From contig JBCAMK010000013.1 in NCBI GenBank assembly GCA_038503065.1, positions 992,001 to 1,056,000 of the forward strand: a stretch of 64,000 nucleotides of DNA, in the 5' to 3' direction. Shown piece after piece: positions 20,850-33,787 of the stretch. Under the pieces are notes generated by a model that saw nothing but the letters and a program-made list of their open reading frames with translations, did not search any database and was not told where the DNA came from. Source of the DNA: Paragyromitra xinjiangensis. Its lineage: Eukaryota > Ascomycota > Pezizomycetes > Pezizales > Discinaceae. Both the position numbers and the translations under genes were made by a program. The stretch's first letter is position 1. The number at the start of each line of letters is the position of its first letter.

Positions 20850-22668
20850 CTAATATTTTACGACCCCAGAATTCTTCCCCTCGGGGCTATGTACCCTATC
20901 CGTCACAGTCGAGGTTTCTCTGTCGTTCTCCTGCCCTGGCGCCACAGCTGTCTTCTTATCTTCTCGTTCGTCGATATCTTGGTCATCCTTAACATTGTTC
21001 TTTGAAGTTGCGGATTCCCCTGCCGACCTTTGCTCGTTTTCCTCCTCGATAAGCTCCTGCTGTTCCCTCAAAACCTCTAACCTCTGTTTATTTGTTGCCG
21101 CGCCCTCTGCGGTATTAACTTCCAATTCCATTTCATGGTAAAGTTCTTCGGGGATGCTACTGAGAACAGCTATCAACGCATCGTAATGTGACTCGATTTC
21201 GCTCTCTTTGCCTTGATACATGAAAGCATTCGATAGTACCAACAAAGTCGAAGGCAGTCCGTGCTTCAGTCGGAGCTCGAGCCAAGTGTTGAGATCATCC
21301 CTCAAACGCCCAGGACTGACTCCATGAGTACGGATACCCCGTGATGCACACGCAGTTTGCAGCTCCGGCACAGAAAGTGAATCGACGCCCTCATAGGAAA
21401 TTGCTCGGTCATCGCGTTTAATTTGTCGCATTCTGTGTCGGATGTTATATCGAAGAATGGCATCTGTGCCAAAGGTGTTAAGGTTCATGTATCGGCACAT
21501 GCCAACAAGCTGCGCACGGGAAAGGTTGTCCAAAGTGAGGTCGTCTCTGAAAATTTTGCAGACCCTGATGACATCTTCGTGACTCGGAGATTCACCACTT
21601 GAACGAATCTGGCTCCGAATTAATGTCAAACAGCCAGCCTTACAAGAATCATCGGCTGTATTGCAAAAGAAATACCTTTTTAAAGAACTGTGCGAACTCT
21701 TCCCGCTGTCTAGTCTTAGCGCTCAATTGAATCCCCCCTTCCCGCATGGTTGTTCTGAGGAAATTCGAAACATCTTTGCGAGTTGAACGTAATTTGCTTG
21801 ACTTCAAGTCTTTCGCTTTCTGGTCTTCATATGTACTAGGAAGTAAATTTGGGAAAATTTTTAGGGCAATTGGTAAGAAAAGTTCTCCAGCAGGTACGAT
21901 GATGAAGACCGAGAAAGGAACGAGTCGACCAAGATCTTTGACTGTCCGCTCGAGCTACTCGAATAATGTCAGACTAGTTGTCAATATGGATGCGGTAAAG
22001 TATTTCTTATACCTGACGACGTTCCCTTCGACTCAATTCATATCCCGCAGCCATTTTCAAGGCCAAGTTAGAGGATATTTTTATTTCAACCCCTAGAAGC
22101 TTTGTCCCATCCCAGAAATGTTGCACGCCATGTTTAACTTTTTGCCATACCGTCGTCTTTTTTTCATCTTTCTTCTTATCGGCAGTCTTCTCATTCGTTG
22201 CAAGCACTACGGCGTTGTCCTTGTCCCCAGAAGAACCAGGCTTTGCGACCGCTGCCTCTGTCCCGGGCGAACCCCCTAATCTCTCAGCCTTAACAGGAAT
22301 TGTGGCTTCATTTCTGGTGTGCTTCGTCACGGATATGTCTCGAGGAAGGGGCTTCTTTGCTTCACTAGTATTGAAGCCCGGGGGCGGTATAGCTGTGCCA
22401 CCATCGCCGCTAGTGGTCGTTGTATCAGTGTTCAGGTACCTCTGCGAAGCAAACATGAGATAAGCCGATCGATCGATGGGACCCCGATATCCCAGAAGTT
22501 GCCGACTTGGTGATGTCCTAAAATTCGGTTGAAAAGCGCTGCGGCGAACTTCTCGACACTATCATAAGCCAGAAGAAAACGCATTGATAATGAGTTTGAT
22601 GTTGTACCTGATGAAAGGACAGCGGAACGCCGAGTGGCTGAGTTCAGGACCAGTCTTGAAGAGTTCAT
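20850..22668 (-). CDS. MDM38: LETM1-family mitochondrial inner-membrane protein (Mdm38-like)
   Basis: Proposed exons: 22668-22507, 22441-22013, 21954-21676 and 21608-20850, about 542 residues. LETM1 proteins sit in the mitochondrial inner membrane, support K+/H+ exchange and matrix volume control, and in yeast bind mitoribosomes to help insert nuclear- and mitochondrially-encoded respiratory subunits. The basic, Ser/Arg-rich N-terminus is a plausible presequence. At about 153 comes [16 protein letters not shown], then the single membrane segment [21 protein letters not shown] (about 208-228), then the LETM1 ribosome-binding domain ([42 protein letters not shown]). The C-terminus is a charged, probably coiled-coil tail. 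Introns 2 and 3 have good signals; intron 1 uses a weak GTCGGC donor, so the first exon's end is uncertain. The paralogue Ylh47 is the alternative name. Confidence 0.88.
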
Positions 22669-23261
22669 GGCTGCTCCAGGTGTAGAGAATTCTAGCTTGG
22701 TATGGAGAGTACACCGAACAGACAAGACAGTGACCTTGTTTTAGATATTGCGACAATAAGAGAATTTTGTGGGAGTCGAAACGTGAAATATAAGAGAAGA
22801 GCAAGAGGGGTAGGTAATGGAAAGATCGAAAAGAGAACGAGGGTTTGAGTTCGTGGCTACGCAGGACTCGATCGACCGTGCAGTGCAGCACGCAGCCCAC
22901 CGCGTTCCAGAAGCCCGTTGCCTGTCGAGATTATACAATCAATTGTTAATCTAGTACAATACTATTGTTGGGCGCCGAACTAAAATTACTTGCAAACAAT
23001 GTACCTATGTACATAATTATGGAAAAATAGGTGTGAAAGAAACAGAGTGAAGCCTCCTATAAATCAGTGTACCAATATTTTAGCATCTTTTCTCGTAGCG
23101 CTCTAATATCTATTCTCCAGCCAAAACCAAATATTGTCATCACTCCTCGACTAATGAATAAGTCATTACAAGAACAAGAATTGAATAATTTTCCAGTAGT
23201 CGATTACTCCAGCAATCGATTCCCCAAATACCTAACCACTCTCAATCCCAGACAATCCATC
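22669..23261. promoter_or_regulatory. Upstream region of the LETM1 gene
   Basis: 593 bp between the LETM1 start and the 3' end of the next gene, which is transcribed in the same direction. No convincing ORF. It presumably contains the LETM1 promoter and the terminator of the upstream ALDH gene; no specific site was recognised. Confidence 0.4.
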
Positions 23262-25574
23262 CTATAGGTTGTTTATCACTTTCCAAAGCCCACCCCCAAC
23301 TCTACTCCAGCTTTCTCCATAGGCCAATTCAATCAATCCTATTACCAGCAGAAACCAGTCAGCACTCCAGCCAAAATAAGAAAAAGATCTCGTGCAGCCT
23401 ACCTTTCGTAAAGTTCCAACCCCTATTTCCATCTCTAATAGGATAATCCACCACGGACGGAATAGTAGTACTTATGAGACCCGGGAACACATCCTCACAC
23501 ACTGCCTTCATATTACAAACAGCCCTCAATCCTTCTACTCCCGCGAACCTCCCATAACCAGACCCTTTCACTCCGCCGAACGGAAGTGACTGATTCAGGT
23601 AATATACGGCAAAATCGTTCACTGAGACCATCCCAGACTTCATTTCACGAACAACCCTTTCGAGATCTCTCTTGTTACTACCAAATACCGACCCGCCAAG
23701 GCCGAATTCGGTCCCGTTTGCGATCCTGATAGCATCTCCAACATCTCGAGCCTTCATCAAAACGCAAATCGGCGCGAATGTCTCATTCTTTGCGATGAGC
23801 ATATCCGGGGTTACGTCAACGAGAAGGGTAGGCGAGAAATAGTGCCCCTTTGGATGCTTTGGGTGTAGATATCTTTTCCCACCGACTAAACATCTCGCCC
23901 CTTTCTTCACTGCCTCTTCAACCCAAGCTTCTAAACGTTCAAAGTTGATTGAGGAAATCATCGCACCACAGTCAACTTCGTCATCATCCAGAGCTGACCC
24001 CAGTCGAAGCTGTTTAATCCTTTCTTGGAGGGTATCAACTAATTTAGTGTAGACTTTAGGAAGAGCGATAATCCGCTCAATACCAACGCAGTTTTGGGAT
24101 GCGCTTTGGAATACACCGCGCATAAGGATAGAAGAAAGAGATTTTACGTCCGGGACATCATCAAGGATTATTGCGGCATCTTTGCCGCCAAGCTCGATGC
24201 AGAGGGGCGTCAGCGATTTGGATGCTGATGAAGCGACATGATGAGCTACCGGACGTGATCCAATGAAAGTTATATGCGAAATTCCTGAATGAGATGTTAA
24301 GTGAGGAGCCGCTTCCGGCCAGCATGTGATAGACTTAAACAGATTTACATTAGTGATCAAAGCCAATTTAAGGTGAGAGTTCATAATACCTGTACCAAAT
24401 CTGGGTTATGGCCGCATGCTGAAAGGGCGCCTTTAACAATAGAAATGAAAAATTCGGAACTCCATGCTGTATTCTCACTCCCCTTGACTAAAAATTTCTT
24501 GTTATCCTATGTGAAGTTAAAAATAGTCTCATGAAAACTTACCAATTATCCCATTCCCAGCAAAGATCGAACTTATAATAGGACACAACAAGTTATGAAA
24601 CTACATGTAGTCACCGGTTAAACCCAAAAATTACTATGAAAGCAACCAATCGGGAATGGTAGGCATACAGGGTAGCTAAAATCCAGCGATATTAGACTAG
24701 ACTCCAGGAGTGAACATGAAACAGCTCAGAACAATGGTTTTACATACTTCCAAGACACGCAAGCACAAACAACTCCTAGCGGTTCATATCTCACTTCAGC
24801 CTTCTTATAACACATTAACGGCCATGATACAGCCCTCTTCTCTGATTTTAATGCCTGCTCTCCGTTTCCCAGAACCCATTTGATCTTCTCGACCAGAACC
24901 AAAATTTCACCAAGTGCTGCGTCAATACGCGTTTTCCCAGAATCAAGACAGGCGGCTGTAGTAATTACATCCTGGTTTGAGAGAACATATCTGCCATGGC
25001 ACTGTCAGATGATTTTTAGAGCTCCTGGAAAAACACTGTACTGCTCATAATAAATACTTTTTCAGTGTTCTGAGAACCTTTTTACGCTCTTTAAAAGATG
25101 TTTTTGCCCACTGCTGCTGAGCAGCAGCTGCCTTAGCAGCTGCAGCATCAATATCTTCTGGAGATGCTGGCTTGACCTTCCCAAGATACTGTCCATTCGC
25201 CGGACAATAGCAGTTGATCTTAGAATCCGCTGTAGACTTTCTTCATAAGCGATGACCACTAACCAAGAATCAGATCTCACACATACCTTTATGGACGGAT
25301 TTTCCAAAATTTCACCCTTCCACTCCTTCCCACATTGGTCGGGTATCGGCACAATATAGGAAACAGCTGCATAATGTGACGCTCTCCAGCAACGGAATGC
25401 TAAAATTGAGGAAACCACAATAATAATTGAGAGAATAGCAGACTGCAAAGATGGTAAGGAGACCCCTTGCAAGAGAGAGTTGTCCACCGACGACAACGAA
25501 AATTTGTCCCGTGATATCGAACAGCCAACAGTGAAACCGCTAACAAGAAAGTCAAAGGAAACTCTCATGGTCAT
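23262..25574 (-). CDS. MSC7: Membrane-anchored aldehyde dehydrogenase, Msc7 type
   Basis: Seven exons: 25574-25287, 25218-25058, 24990-24744, 24600-24543, 24487-24390, 24333-23403 and 23338-23262, about 619 residues. It is an NAD(P)-dependent aldehyde dehydrogenase of the fungal Msc7 group, whose yeast member is ER-associated; substrate unknown. An N-terminal hydrophobic segment at 42-60 (AILSIIIVVSSILAF) anchors it. The ALDH fold includes NCYCPANGQYLG, YEPLGVVCACVSW, VKGSENTAWSSEF, the general-base ELGGKD (Glu about 332) and the catalytic QNCVGIER (Cys about 366). The last 25-codon exon (GLIELAYGESWSR) restores the family's C-terminal tail. One oddity: the usual Pro in WNYPFHN is absent because the third intron joins WKY to FHN. 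The start was set at the first ATG; an upstream TTG was ignored. Confidence 0.9.
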
Positions 25575-25761
25575 TGAGTTTGGTTTTGACAAAACTCTCT
25601 ATCCCTTGTTGTTGAAGCAGTCGAGACCAGGTCGACGCGACACGCTGCTAATTCAACAATCCCTGTCGTTTTCAGGGTAATTTACAGTAACCGTTACCCT
25701 CTTACTGCAAACTGTGTGGCATCGATTAGGACCAGAACTTCAGAAATTTAGTCCTTATATC
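25575..25761. promoter_or_regulatory. Compact bidirectional promoter
   Basis: Only 187 bp separate the divergent starts of the Msc7-type ALDH and the B-box protein. It includes a short stem-loop-capable stretch (GGGTAATTTACAGTAACCGTTACCC at 25677-25700). The two genes may share regulatory sites; this is inference from spacing. Confidence 0.5.
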
Positions 25762-26925
25762 ATGGATGACGAGCTTGCTCGTCGTTTATTTGCATTAAGG
25801 CACTCCCTTGAGCTGCCGTAAGTCACCTCATCTCATATCCTTCACAACCTCACAAGTTTAAACTAAAACAGCTCTACTCCTGAAGTACCGCACCTCAGAC
25901 TCCAATGACTCCCACGAAAAAATCAGTGGACAAAGATTTATTAGTTGAACGCTTCCAAAATGTTTTCGACCAGCAACCTATGTCAAGATTGAGCAGGGCT
26001 TCTTCCAAAAAGGAAATGCGAGAAAAGAACCACGAGGAAGAGCCTTCACTACAGGTATGATCCAACGTACCCAGAACAAAAGTGAAAAAAATGGGGTTCT
26101 GCCCTCCCCCTAACGATGCACAAATAGGAGTTAATAGACATTCTGAGCTTGGAAAGGGAAACGCAGGCGACCGAAGGAGTTGATGAGACAGAAGTCATAG
26201 AACTTCTCTCCGAAGCAAAATTAGTCCTATTGTCTCCTGAATTCTCACCACCCAAAGAAAGAAAAATTGAAACTACAGAAACGCTTCTAAACTTGATTGA
26301 GGAGGATACGCTAGCAGTTGTCGAGCGCGATACCGATTATGAGGACAACATTTTGAGAATGATCCAAGATGAAGTTGATTTTGAGACAGCACATGGGATC
26401 ACTTCGGGTGCAGACTATGAAGGGGAATTGGAAAAGCCTGAGGCACCCATGGATCAGAAACGTAGAGGTTCTGGTCTTGATGAGGACTTGTTGAAACGCT
26501 TCGAAGCTCTAGGAGGATTAGAACTTCCAACTGTGCCGAAAATAGAGCCTGGAGCACACCCAGGCCTCACGTTTTCCTCACCAGCCATAGGAAGTGAAGA
26601 GACTGATACCTGGTGCTGTCAGTGTTTCTGGTTCCCACCTTCTAGCACCTGGATGCTAGTTTCGGAAAATCCGAACTAAAAACTCTAGTATAGGTATATG
26701 CAATGAAGATGCAGAATATCAATGCTCCGGCTGCGAAAATGATATTTATTGTTCCAGTTGCCTTTTTGAAGGTATTTATAGTACTTTCTGTTTCTTCCCT
26801 TTTGAGACTAATTATTCTACTGGGCTAACCCCCACATAGCGCACACCGGGCCAAATGCCGGATATGAAGAAAGAAGGCACAAATGGGCGAAATACACAAA
26901 ACCCAAAAAGGTTGCCACATTTTAG
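25762..26925 (+). CDS. B-box zinc-finger protein, ANCHR/ZFYVE19-like
   Basis: Five exons: 25762-25817, 25886-26054, 26128-26617, 26694-26771 and 26840-26925, giving 292 residues with frame kept across all introns. The N-terminus MDDELARRLFALRHSLELP is the short motif seen in fungal relatives of ANCHR (ZFYVE19). The middle is acidic and Ser/Glu-rich. The C-terminus is a zinc-binding B-box-like module spanning the last three exons, TWCCICNEDAEYQCSGC, then DIYCSSCLFEAH, then ERRHKWAKY. In animals ANCHR binds ESCRT-III/Vps4 and delays abscission; the fungal proteins are poorly studied, so the role here is inferred only from similarity. The final exons are short and would be missed by ORF-based calling. 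Confidence 0.8.
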
Positions 26926-28302
26926 CTGCTTTGAACTTGACCATGCAAATTTATGAATGAAACCCCTGTTACGATCGATGCTACCAATAGCTACACGACG
27001 TGATACAAACGTACAGCTACGCGTAGCTATACCAGTAAGTCCTACAGGCATATGCAGTTATGAATGCTAAGGAACCCTTTGATCAACAACATGAAATAGA
27101 CAAAGCTTTTAATCAAAAATATCAAATCGCCATTCATTAAATCAAGTATACCTTCTGCAAGCGCTCCCGACTAGCGGGTGTCTATGAGGTAAACACACGA
27201 AGTCCCGGAAAGTGATCGTTAGAATCGGCTAAGCAATACCTACTAAATATTAACATTTGGCCCAACCGAACTTTCCACAGCCCTGAATTGTGTAGCTGCA
27301 TCGCACGAAATACCAGTTTTTTTTCTACCAATGGCGACCACGACTAAATCCTATTCATAAGAATGATTACTTTTTACAGAGGGTTGGAGTGGAGTTTTTT
27401 CCTGATCGGTTGCTGTACAAATAGTTCCGTAGAAATTTACCCTCGCCGCAGGTACTTACAACTCAAATATCTCATTAATGCAATGTGGCCGGAAACTACG
27501 CTGCCGGTGATTTGGCCTATTGCTTTGTTGGTGGCTGGCTACTCACCCACAACCCAACTGGGTCACTTGTTTGATATTTACTTCCTTTCGTGCCGCTTCT
27601 GGCCTTTCTCTATTATTTGGCTCTATCCTTTACTCCACCTACGTAGGGTTTCTACAGCATACGTAGGGTTTTCTACTATTCGGATTTCTTACCATTCCTT
27701 GCTAATTTGGCTTTCTTTGGCTGTCAATTATTTGGTCGACTATTCAGCTTATTCTCTTTTTCGGAGGCTGCTTTAGACCTGGAGCTTGAGGTGTTGACCT
27801 GCAAGGTGTATGGTAGAGTACACCCTATTGGCTAAATACCTGTATATATACAGAGGCTTTCTATCCCTTCTTCTTCGTTCTTTTCTTCTGTATCCAATAT
27901 ATCAAGCCTTCCGCCTAAGCAACGAATATCACATCTTATAACTTCATCACTGCCAAAGTATCCAGGAAAGACTCTAAGTCCAAGAAAAAACAAACATACC
28001 ATTTTCTTAATAAAATACGCATAATAACTAACAAAGCTAAATTATTCTAACTTTTTAGCCACAGCAACAGCAGATGATCGCTCAGCAGATTTGAATGTTT
28101 TCTAATGCCCTGCTCGGAATCCCAAATTAGACTTTAGTAGATACGAGCCGCCATATGCATAAGTCACTAGCATCGCCCCCTAATCACAAAATGACAAGGC
28201 TCGATTTATTATTCCAAACAACAAAATGGGCCAAAACGAACCAATTTCAGCAATAAATGCATATTTAACATGAGAGAAAAAGACCGCTGAGTATAGCGGA
28301 TC

Positions 28303-28386
28303 ATCTGTATGAGGATGCAGAAAATTTTTTTAGCATGGCAACCACTAACCGAGGGGCTAAGGAAATCATCAAAATACGGATTTTCC
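28303..28386 (-). repeat. Inverted repeat copy A
   Basis: On the minus strand it reads CCGTATTTTGATG...CGGTTAGTGG.TGCCA..CTAAA...ATTTTCTG...GATCCGCT, and aligns over about 80 bp with copy B at 29058-29140. Identity is roughly 70-75 percent with a small indel. Confidence 0.7.
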
Positions 28387-29057
28387 ATCAAACAGCTTAA
28401 CCGGGGCTTTTACTCCATACTCACAAATTAGTACATATAACTAAACCGTAAGCACCTTGCATTGATGCATCTAGCTCTAATTCCAGCAGGTAGGGGTGTT
28501 AATGCTGCAAGCGAGATCCACGGTCGCAACAGGTACTGGAGTCTGGAGCAGGTTCTGACAGCCAAATATAAATAAGCACTCGATTTCCCCAGCTAAATAC
28601 GCAACTAATCGCAATTGCAACCTCCGTTTCGAATACAAAAAAGTCATTAAAATTAGTCGAAGCTTGAATTCTTATAAAGTCATTTGACTTGTACTGTATA
28701 GTTACTGTGAGTAGCATTTTGCATCAAAATTCAAGTTAGGCTCCAGTATCCCGGGCTCCCTTATAACTCACCATCAACTGCCTCATGCCTATCCTATTTA
28801 ACCTACAATTTATTAAAGTTTCTTGAAAAGTCCATAATTCTAGTGCCTTGCTGGAGATGCACAAGGCATGAGCCCTGGCGCAAGCATCAAAAAATTGCGG
28901 CCTAGGATACCCGTACTTTTTTTTGACGGGGCTTACTAGAGTATATAGGATTAACTATGCAAAGAGCTTACATATATGAAATGAGAATCCTGGATTATCT
29001 TTTTCTAAATACAAGTCTGAACCTGACAAAGGAGACCTATAGCAGCCCCCGTGAGAA

Positions 29058-29140
29058 AACCCGTACCCTGATGGGTGTTACCCGCCCTTCGGTTAGTGGG
29101 TGCCACACTAAAATTATTTTCTGTGGTACTGATCCGCTGT
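29058..29140 (+). repeat. Inverted repeat copy B
   Basis: Partner of copy A in the opposite orientation, sharing CGGTTAGTGG, TGCCA, CTAAA, ATTTTCTG and GATCCGCT in the same order. Together they may be the arms of a decayed foldback element of about 840 bp, or two independent insertions of one small repeat. Confidence 0.7.
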
Positions 29141-30928
29141 AGCCGAGTGTGGCAAAACATCATTATAATTCCCCCAAACCCACACCACCCTTCAATAAAA
29201 TCTCCCAGAAGCCACCAGATGTGATATTAGTAGAGACAGATTAACTACAGTATTACAGGTACCACACTTCTTCTGTTCGATGATCCAGATACCTCCCGAC
29301 CACCATTCCAAGTGTCTATTGGCAGACCTGAGTGCTAACACTACGTTAACCGATGTATTAGGACCAGGCCTTGGGAAGTAATACATAAGGCAGTGTCTTG
29401 CGCTAGATATATGCAAAGGGTACACAATAATGCCCTGCTATTACTCATGTCCCAAGGCTCATGTCGATGAAGAGGGATAAAATTATGTGTTTTTTTAGGC
29501 GAGTGACAAATCGTGACTGCGCCAGCTTAGTTTAGAGAAATATTAGGACTAGTTTCAAAAAGTACCAGCCATACGGCCCCAGTGGTATAATTCTCCACTT
29601 TTCATCTACGGTACAATCGCCGGATAAGAATTTGAGTTAAAAGAACGTGGACCGAACCGGGCAAACTATCCTACGTGCACCAGTAGCTTCCTGATACGAA
29701 TACCTGCCTTACAAGAATAGGTTCACTTTAGTCCCCCATCTTCATAGGCCGATTGTGCTATCTCACATCCTTCTTCTTTCTTTCCTTCTTGAAAACAGGG
29801 TCAGACTTGCTCCTCGAAGCCCAACAAAACTAGCTATTCTTGGCGCTTGCTTCGTTAAGCCGATGTACATGTAATTAACCCCTTTTAATATGAAGATTTC
29901 AGGATAAATGAACGTGATTTTTCAGTCTATTGGTGGTTGATATATCCGAATTTAGATAAAATTAAACCATCTTTCTTACATGGATTGTTTTATTCGACCG
30001 TCATCATTTGTGTGACAGGCACAGGCAGGCGAACGCTATGCAGTCCCAGGGACGGGACGGGACGACCCAGAATCCTGGTACCCCGCCAGGTCCCGTATCA
30101 CAATGCCGATGTAAAGCGTGATCTGGCTATCTTATTTGCCAGCCTTATGGGAAATGATCGATGGCCCCCAATATTCTTGGGTAATGACACAGATCGTATT
30201 CCTCAAAGCTTTGTGGCCACCTCCCGATTACCTAAAGACATGTGTGGCCCTAGGCAGTTTGCTCTCCAGCTAGTTCCTTCAACAGTACTACAATATTGTA
30301 CTGACTTTTGAACATAGGAGAAATTACTTAATCTGAATTATCTCTTCAAATGAACACTTTCATTAGTAATACTGCCCCGGGACCGCCCAACGAAACTTAA
30401 AACAAAAACCTAGAGAAAATAGGGTGCAAGGGGAACAAGTTACAAGTCAAAAACGAAAGAGTGTATAACGATCAACAAGACTAAACCCTCACCGGCACTG
30501 CAAAGCCACTCGCAGCAGGATTATCCTAAGGAACAACTTTCTGAATCAAAACTTTATCGCAAAGGAACCTCGGTATAGAGCTAAAATCTCCATAAAGCAA
30601 AAAAAAACACCTTCCAAAAATACATATTTGTACATAACCAACACGCCGAGAGCAATAAAGACATGAGAAAAAATCAGGCGAAAAATCAGTGCTAGTCAAA
30701 ATAATAACTCGATAGTGTAGCAGGGGTAGTAGCGTAGGGGAAAACTTAAGAAAATTTTTTGGGGTCCTCGAGTTCTAAATTCAGTAAAGCTGTACTTCGA
30801 TGGATTATTGACTTTTGTGCGAACACGTGTTTGCACAATGTAAAATGATTTCAACACACTACCTTGTAGAATCATGCTGAGAATCCGGAAAATCCATACA
30901 TCAAACTGCGAGCTCGTCATAAGCGAAG

Positions 30929-33787
30929 CTAACGGCTTCTTCGCCCGCCGTCTGAGCGCAAAGCCGCGGCTGTTGGAGGCACTGCCTCAGATCTGTCTTG
31001 TGACGACGTTGGCGCATTCCACACGGATTCTCCCCCGAACGGGAAGGGACGTTTATGTGAATCGCTAAAAACAGCGGCTGCGGCTACAGAATCTTGCCAC
31101 ATACCAGGGGACACGAATGAGTGCGAAACCCCTACAGTTGTAGGCACATAGGAGCTTGATGAAGGTGGGCGCCCACCGCCTAGTGGATCAACCAACCCAC
31201 TTTCGTGATGATGGCCTGCTATACCAGAAGGTATAGCTGCAACTGAGCCATTTATCCCAAACGCAGTATTCCAGTTGCTATGTGCCTATTAGCATACTGT
31301 AGTAAACAGAAGATTTGGTGTTACGAACTCGAATAGTCTCGAAGGGTTCCAACCCATGTTATCCACCATTGTAGGCGGGTTTTGAGCCCCTTGGCCGGCA
31401 GCTAACATCACCAACGACTGCACTGCTGCTGGCGACTCTCCTTTTGACTCACCATCACCTGTCGAATGCGGAGGAGATAGTGGATGAGCGGGGTAGTTTG
31501 CTGGGCCACCAGTCGAAAGCGTTGAATGGGGACTCTCTCCTTGAGTATAGGCTCGAGTAATGCTTGGATCGATAGTTGTTGAGACACCTGGGTAAAAGGG
31601 GAAGTTTGGGTTCAAAACGAATGGTCGGCTAAGGTCCAGTGAAAATGCTTGGCGTAAAGTTTCAATTTGACCTTTAACTTCAGAGGATGCTGAGCTGTCA
31701 ATACAGTTCTCCAAGATTCTCATTGTCCTCGTAAAGTAATCTTTTGCATCCGAGTTGAATTCTGGATCCGGACATGTGGCTGCAATCTGTAATTAACGTC
31801 AGCCAAAAAAAATTATTCACTGTAGTACAAGATATATTTCAAATTCACCAGATGTATCATAGCACAAGTGAGCAAGGCGTAAATAGTGAAATTTACACCT
31901 CTCAGCATGCATTGCAAGCCTAACATCCCATACTGCTCAAAGACAGTTTCTTCAAGCCTCAACATTGATTTTGCTGCATTCGTACATATCATCATATGCG
32001 TCTTCCACTCCCCGCCTATAGAAAATGTCTTTCCGAAGGCTAGAGCAGGACGATGAAGCATTATCCTCGCCAGATGATAATATATCTGCAAGTTTCCGGT
32101 AAAATGAGAGTCTATTTGAGGCCCAGTATGGGATAAGTCGGTAGAAACTACGACGTGTAAATTTGGGGGAAGTTCATAGGACCAAGCATCAAGGCCCGGC
32201 CCAGAATCTAGGAATTGTGGGTCGTTTCTCCAGTTTGGTGTAGCTTTAAGTTTCGCGTGGACGTCGTTCATTCGCCGAATATTCTTGATCAACCAGACAA
32301 AGTAAATAAAGTTGCGATAGATGGTAACTTCAGTCTCATCCAAGTCTGGGGATCCGAGTGGGGTGGTCAAGTCAATACTTTCAGGATTAACTTGCATGAT
32401 ATCTCGTCCTGCGCTGCTGTGAGATAATGGCAGTAAAGCCGAGGTATTCTGGTGAGTACATACCTTGTGGAGCACAAATCATGAGCTCGAACACGAAACA
32501 TGCTTGCCAAACCCTAGTTCGAGTCATACAATCAAGTGCACTTTCACCACATCCTACTTGATGCTTATGCATATCGCTATGCCTGTCCAGACCAAGATCT
32601 CGGGCCATAGCTATTATACTAACAATACTCATCCACGAGCGGAAGAAATAGCCTCTTTGTGGTGCAGATTCTCTGGCCTTCAGTAGAAGTAACAAAGCCT
32701 GCACTGTACTTAATCGCGGGACATCGAAAAAGCAATCAACATGTCCTAGACGCAGCCAGATGAGCAATTTAACTCTTGGGTATCGTTACGAAAGAATAAA
32801 CTAACTGGTTGCCATGCTTATCCATTTTAAGCCTTTCGCCGGATCTGTCGTTAATCTACCAGCACATGCAAATATCGTCTCAAGCAGCAATGGTGATATT
32901 GAATCCCGAGATGTGCTCCATTGCCGGTAAAAAGCGGCTTTGTTGACGATAGGTATATAGGGATGTATGTGATTAAAAAATATACCAAACATTTCCATTG
33001 CCTCGTCATCCGTGGGCATATCTTCAGGCCTTATCTTCACGGCAAACTCATGTTGGCCAGGCATAAAGGATGGATTGGGTTCAATCTCCTCGGTCCACGG
33101 TTCGTATGCAGGTGTTTCCGCTAACCTCCGCCCTTGAGCCGAGATGTAATTCGCTATTCCAGAAGTTAGCACCACTAAGCTTTCACTAGGTGATGGAAGG
33201 GGAAACCTACCCACACCACTGTCGTCAATTTTGAGCTGCCCCAGTACCCCGCTCACATGAGCTGCAGACGCATAGTCACTTTCTGCTCCCCATTGATCTT
33301 GTTGCCGCATCACGGACTGAGTCTGATAGACAGGTGGCTGGAAGTGGAGCCCTGATAGTGGTGGTTCTACAGCTTCTCCAGTTGTTATGCCAGTATACGT
33401 GAGTGTAGCCGATTGCCTATGTGATGGGCCATGATGTCCAGGTGGGGAAAGAGTTCTAAATGCAGCGCTTCCATCCCTCGCATGATGGCCAGGAAATGTT
33501 GCCCTGCTTGTCTTCCTAACGATATGACCCGAAGGATGTTGAAGGAGGTCTTCTTCACCACTTGCACTTGAATTATCAAAGTCCCCGTTGGCTTCCTGGT
33601 CCAGAATAACTTGACTTGGGGCAAAGTCACGATCGTACTGTACCATAGGTGGAACGCAGTGAAGTTTCAGACGAACACACGCAGAACAAGGCCATGTATT
33701 CGTTGTGGCAGCATCGCATTTTATCTTCCGACGGCGGCACCCTTCGCAGGCTCGCATAACTGGGCAATCGTTAGTTTCAAAACCCAC
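30929..33787 (-). CDS. Zn2Cys6 transcription factor with fungal-specific TF domain
   Basis: Five exons: 33787-32806, 32745-32464, 32408-31849, 31786-31325 and 31285-30929, about 880 residues. It is a nuclear DNA-binding regulator. The binuclear zinc cluster is at the N-terminus (C14-x2-C17-x6-C24-x9-C34-x2-C37-x6-C44; ACEGCRRRKIKCDAATTNTW). The fungal-specific TF (middle homology) domain starts at about 280 (FFNHIHPYIPIVNKAAF) and includes DVPRLSTVQALLLLLKARES and RSWMSIVSIIAMARDLGLD. A Pro/Ser-rich C-terminus ends with GMWQDSVAAAAVFSDSHKRP, a conserved ending in this subgroup. The last intron is only 39 bp. Members of this type regulate carbon or secondary metabolism, but the target genes here are unknown, and no cluster of enzymes lies next to it. 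Confidence 0.87.

Larger units (their letters stand above)
26926..30928. other. 4-kb gene-poor interval
   Basis: No convincing gene. Frames at 27363-27776 and 29937-30310 lack any recognisable domain. The interval holds an inverted pair of about 80-bp repeats (see 28303 and 29058), pyrimidine-rich stretches, and a GGGACGGGACGGGACGACC run at 30051. The sequence is likely made of old, decayed transposon pieces. Confidence 0.45.

Noticed and set aside
24601..24743. Disabling stop in the Msc7-type ALDH (TACATGTAG before FHN)
   Set aside because: The TAG is the acceptor of an intron with a GTAAAA donor. The frame is preserved, with only the usual Pro missing.
27363..27776. 138-codon ORF with hydrophobic residues
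   Set aside because: No known domain, no splice partners and no coding bias; probably chance in A+T-rich sequence.
32746..32805. A 33-bp first intron ending at 32773 in the transcription factor
   Set aside because: It would add residues (IKLLIWLRLG) absent from the conserved region. The acceptor at 32746 gives WISMATRHVDCFFDVPRLST, which fits the family.
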